The notes below the pieces were generated by a model. It made no database searches. It was not told the origin of the DNA and was given only the letters and a program-made list of their open reading frames with translations. Below are positions 17,214 to 17,316 of a stretch of DNA of 17,316 nt, piece by piece; within the stretch, counting starts at the first letter, position 1; the number at the start of each line of letters is the position of its first letter. A program made the position numbers and the translations under genes. This stretch comes from Mansonella perstans (Eukaryota > Nematoda > Chromadorea > Rhabditida > Onchocercidae), in assembly GCA_037074765.1 (NCBI GenBank), contig JBAMDO010000460.1:1-17316 (forward strand), read 5' to 3'.

Positions 17214-17217
17214 AATT

Positions 17218-17316
17218 TGTCGGGAAAAAATTGTTGGGCGCAACCGTTGATGTGTGGAATGTGTTCTTTGTAGTGTAAGAACAGTTGAATTGGGTAATAG
17301 AACCCTTTATTTCCGA
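17218..17316 (-). repeat. 5' LTR of copy E, first 99 bp only
   Basis: TGTCGGGAAAAAATTG... on the + strand matches 11844-11941 closely: differences are limited to an A/T run, one indel, and one G/A change in the first 35 bp, then identity to the window end. It continues outside the window. Confidence 0.9.

Larger units (their letters stand above)
11844..17316 (-). mobile_element. BEL/Pao copy E, env-bearing, internally deleted, youngest insertion
   Basis: Minus strand, 5' end to the right and beyond the window: partial 5' LTR (17316-17218), primer-binding site, Gag start, the long open frame, 3' LTR (12388-11844). The LTR parts that can be compared (98 and 99 bp) match fully over their last 60 or so bases and differ at a few places near the tip. 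Full length should be about 5.9 kb if both LTRs are 545 bp. It is less AT-rich than its surroundings. Gag and LTR are in part intact, but RT, RNase H and the integrase start are missing, so it cannot move alone. Confidence 0.85.

Noticed and set aside
1..17316. CRISPR array, tRNA or rRNA genes, bacterial operons
   Set aside because: The regular repeats have no unique spacers of constant length, no cloverleaf was seen, and the host gene is clearly intron-containing.

Overview
The window is AT-rich eukaryotic DNA, most likely from a nematode. This rests on an intron-containing proteasome alpha-1 gene with nematode-like wording, and on BEL/Pao retrotransposons, some of them carrying an envelope. 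The species cannot be fixed from the sequence. There is no sign of bacterial genes, CRISPR arrays, rRNA or tRNA genes.

Positions 1-2566 hold the 3' part of the only host gene seen, a 20S proteasome alpha-1 subunit (PSMA1; pas-6 in worms). Six exons are visible on the + strand, and the upstream exons lie outside the window. Positions 2567-3174 are non-coding with one short direct duplication. A 34-bp minisatellite of nine units (3175-3480) follows and runs straight into a truncated retrotransposon.

From 3467 to the window end the sequence is almost entirely BEL/Pao LTR retroelement, and I read it as a nested stack. Copy A (+, 3467-6644) is a 5'-truncated pol (RT, RNase H, integrase, DUF5641-like tail) plus an LTR, with no env. 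A gag fragment C (+, ~6690-7057) follows directly. C is interrupted by copy B (-, 7058-9224), seen as its 3' LTR and a decayed env. The env of B is interrupted by copy D (-, 9225-11843), seen as its 3' LTR, an env signal-peptide relic, and pol/protease remnants. The protease-domain coding region of D is interrupted by copy E (-, 11844 to beyond the window end), the youngest copy.

E keeps a 3' LTR (11844-12388), one open frame of about 1,460 codons, a primer-binding site (17196-17213) and the first 99 bp of its 5' LTR. The frame joins Gag, protease, a 46-residue RT scrap with the YVDD box, a partial integrase core, a DUF5641-like tail and an Env-like glycoprotein. It skips most of RT, RNase H, the integrase zinc domain and the first integrase catalytic Asp. 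E is therefore non-autonomous. All four copies have dead polymerases, so movement of E or D would have needed proteins from a relative elsewhere.

The most interesting points are the in-frame, microhomology-bounded deletions in E and D, an env frame that ends inside the LTR, a pyrimidine tract where a polypurine tract is expected, minisatellites between TATA box and poly(A) signal in the LTRs, a duplicated promoter in LTR B, and a 116-bp inverted-repeat insert in LTR D.
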